Shown here one piece after another: positions 15,599 to 16,681 of a stretch of DNA of 16,681 nt (positions are counted from its first letter, which is position 1; each line of letters starts with the position of its first letter). Source of the DNA: Desulfobacula sp. (GTDB lineage: Bacteria > Desulfobacterota > Desulfobacteria > Desulfobacterales > Desulfobacteraceae). Below the pieces are notes generated by a model. The model did not search any database. It saw nothing but the letters and a program-made list of their open reading frames with translations, and had not been told where the DNA came from. A program made the position numbers and the translations under genes. The stretch is taken from contig NZ_JAIOSW010000159.1 of the NCBI RefSeq assembly GCF_021107415.1, positions 1-16,681 of the forward strand, written 5' to 3'.

Positions 15599-16681
15599 TT
15601 ATAAAGATAGTGTTAAATTCAACCTTTCAGCTATTTTATCGGAAATATCTTTTACAAACTTTTGGAAATCTTTTTCTTTCAGTCGTTTTTTTTGTGATGG
15701 AATTATATTTGGATCATCAGGCAGTATTAAGGACGGCCGGTTGATATTGTCCGGGTCAGGATCAATTTTATAGTCTTCAGGTATTTCTGATTTAAAATAC
15801 AGATCCTGAAATTCTGAAAATTTAATGGCATGTGCTGTTGCGTTAAGTATGGCAGTTTCTTTATTTGTAATAATGTTTTGTTTAACCGCCTGTACAAGCC
15901 CTGCAAGGCTTTCTCCTCCCTGGGTACATGCAATATGTCCGTTTTTATTGGCAATAAGCTGCCAATCCATGATAGCCTGCTCTGTTACTTGAACAAAGAA
16001 TACATGCCGTTGGCCGGCAAGTGCATTATATTTCTTTGCAACCTGTACGACCCGGGGCATAGAAACAGGGTTGCCGATCATTGCTGCCTGGGCAACACTT
16101 GGCTTTGTGTCCACGGGTACAAATTTTCTTTTGGTTTCATCGGGTTCAAGATAGTATTGATAGACAGGGTCAGCATGTTCTGACTGAACACCAATGATTT
16201 TGGGCAGGCAATCAATAATATTAGCCTCATAAAATTTAATAAACCCGTTCATTATGGCTGAAATATTGCCGGCATTTCCAATGGGAACAACGACCACTTT
16301 ATCTTTCATGTCCCATTCAAAATCCTGGGCAATTTCATATGAATATGATTCCTGGCCAAGAATTCGCCATGCATTTTTTGAATTTAAGAGCGCAACTGAA
16401 TATTGGGTTGAAAGATGTTCCACAATTTTCATGCAGTCATCAAAAACACCCGGAATTTCAAAAACGTGTGCACCGCTTCCTAACGGCTGTGACAGCTGTT
16501 GAGAGGTTACCTTTTTATGGGGTAAAAGAACAGCAGACTTGATTAAAGGACCCAGGTAAGATGCATAGAGAGCAGCAGCAGCAGAGGTGTCACCAGTAGA
16601 TGCGCAGACCGCAATCACATTGGACACAAGGTTCTGGTCAATAAGATATTTGATACTTGACATTGCACTGGCCATACCCCG
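15599..16681 (-). CDS. thrC: Threonine synthase (5' end outside the window)
   Basis: PLP-dependent enzyme that converts O-phospho-L-homoserine to L-threonine. The frame enters at the window edge reading R-G-M, the end of the family SFKDRGM motif, so the PLP-binding lysine and about the first 100 residues lie outside. The in-window part, about 360 codons, has CASTGDTSAAA (the substrate-binding STGxTS loop) at 24-34 counted from the first in-window Met, and the PLP-phosphate loop PIGNAGN at 131-137. The Met codon at 16675 is internal, not the start. The last 45 or so residues form a charged C-terminal extension ending ERLNLTLSL. It is the first visible gene of a minus-strand unit with the LysM-like and TPR lipoprotein genes, a housekeeping gene next to envelope genes. 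Confidence 0.93.
   Translation of the reverse strand, partial: RGMASAMSSIKYLIDQNLVSNVIAVCASTGDTSAAAALYASYLGPLIKSAVLLPHKKVTSQQLSQPLGSGAHVFEIPGVFDDCMKIVEHLSTQYSVALLNSKNAWRILGQESYSYEIAQDFEWDMKDKVVVVPIGNAGNISAIMNGFIKFYEANIIDCLPKIIGVQSEHADPVYQYYLEPDETKRKFVPVDTKPSVAQAAMIGNPVSMPRVVQVAKKYNALAGQRHVFFVQVTEQAIMDWQLIANKNGHIACTQGGESLAGLVQAVKQNIITNKETAILNATAHAIKFSEFQDLYFKSEIPEDYKIDPDPDNINRPSLILPDDPNIIPSQKKRLKEKDFQKFVKDISDKIAERLNLTLSL

Noticed and set aside
15830..16183. Plus-strand open frame antisense to threonine synthase
   Set aside because: Shadow of a strongly supported conserved enzyme; no family motifs or ribosome site.
16568..16585. AGC/GCA triplet run in threonine synthase
   Set aside because: It simply encodes a conserved alanine cluster after the STGDTS loop; not a repeat of note.

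Overview
The window reads as AT-rich chromosomal DNA from a Gram-negative, probably anaerobic bacterium. Signal-peptidase II lipoboxes, a PilMNOPQ secretin machine, an NtrC-type two-component pair and a ferrous-iron Feo system point to the former Deltaproteobacteria. A Desulfobacterales-like sulfate reducer is the likeliest source. That placement is inference from gene content and protein style; no rRNA or phylogenetic marker was tested. No rRNA, tRNA, CRISPR array or intact insertion sequence was seen.

Layout. (1) Positions 1-201 hold no intact gene, but a long-range inverted repeat and a short open frame that look like the remnant of a dispersed element. A promoter region for the next operon follows. 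(2) 276-4640, plus strand: a ferrous-iron operon. It starts with an unusual Fur-FeoA-FeoA fusion, then FeoB one base later, an exported two-SH3b protein and a membrane-anchored TPR-like protein, and ends in a strong intrinsic terminator at 4650-4681. (3) 4641-5030: about 390 bp of very AT-rich spacer between convergent units. (4) 5031-7830, minus strand: a two-TM sensor histidine kinase followed by an NtrC/AtoC-type sigma-54 activator. (5) 7831-8033: a divergent intergenic region with a good sigma-70-like promoter toward pilM. (6) 8034-13364, plus strand: pilM-pilN-pilO-pilP-pilQ, the type IV pilus alignment complex and outer-membrane secretin. (7) 13361-16681, minus strand: threonine synthase (cut by the window edge), a LysM-like exported protein with an unrecognised C-terminal half, and a six-TPR lipoprotein resembling PilF/PilW/Tgl pilotins. 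The last gene converges on pilQ and shares a TTAA stop-codon overlap with it.

How the genes work together. The first operon probably imports Fe(II) through FeoB, with FeoA modules delivered in one polypeptide with a Fur-like metal sensor. PilM (cytoplasm), PilN/PilO (inner membrane), PilP (lipoprotein linker) and PilQ (secretin) form one envelope-spanning complex; the TPR lipoprotein next door is the obvious candidate for its pilotin. No pilin, PilB/PilT ATPase or PilC is in the window, so those lie elsewhere if the pilus is functional.

The item most worth a second look is the Fur-FeoA-FeoA fusion. It keeps the Fur metal ligands but has lost the canonical recognition-helix TVYR motif, which suggests an iron sensor acting on FeoB rather than, or as well as, on DNA. 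A second is a G9 tract on the coding strand of the LysM-like gene, a possible phase-variation site.
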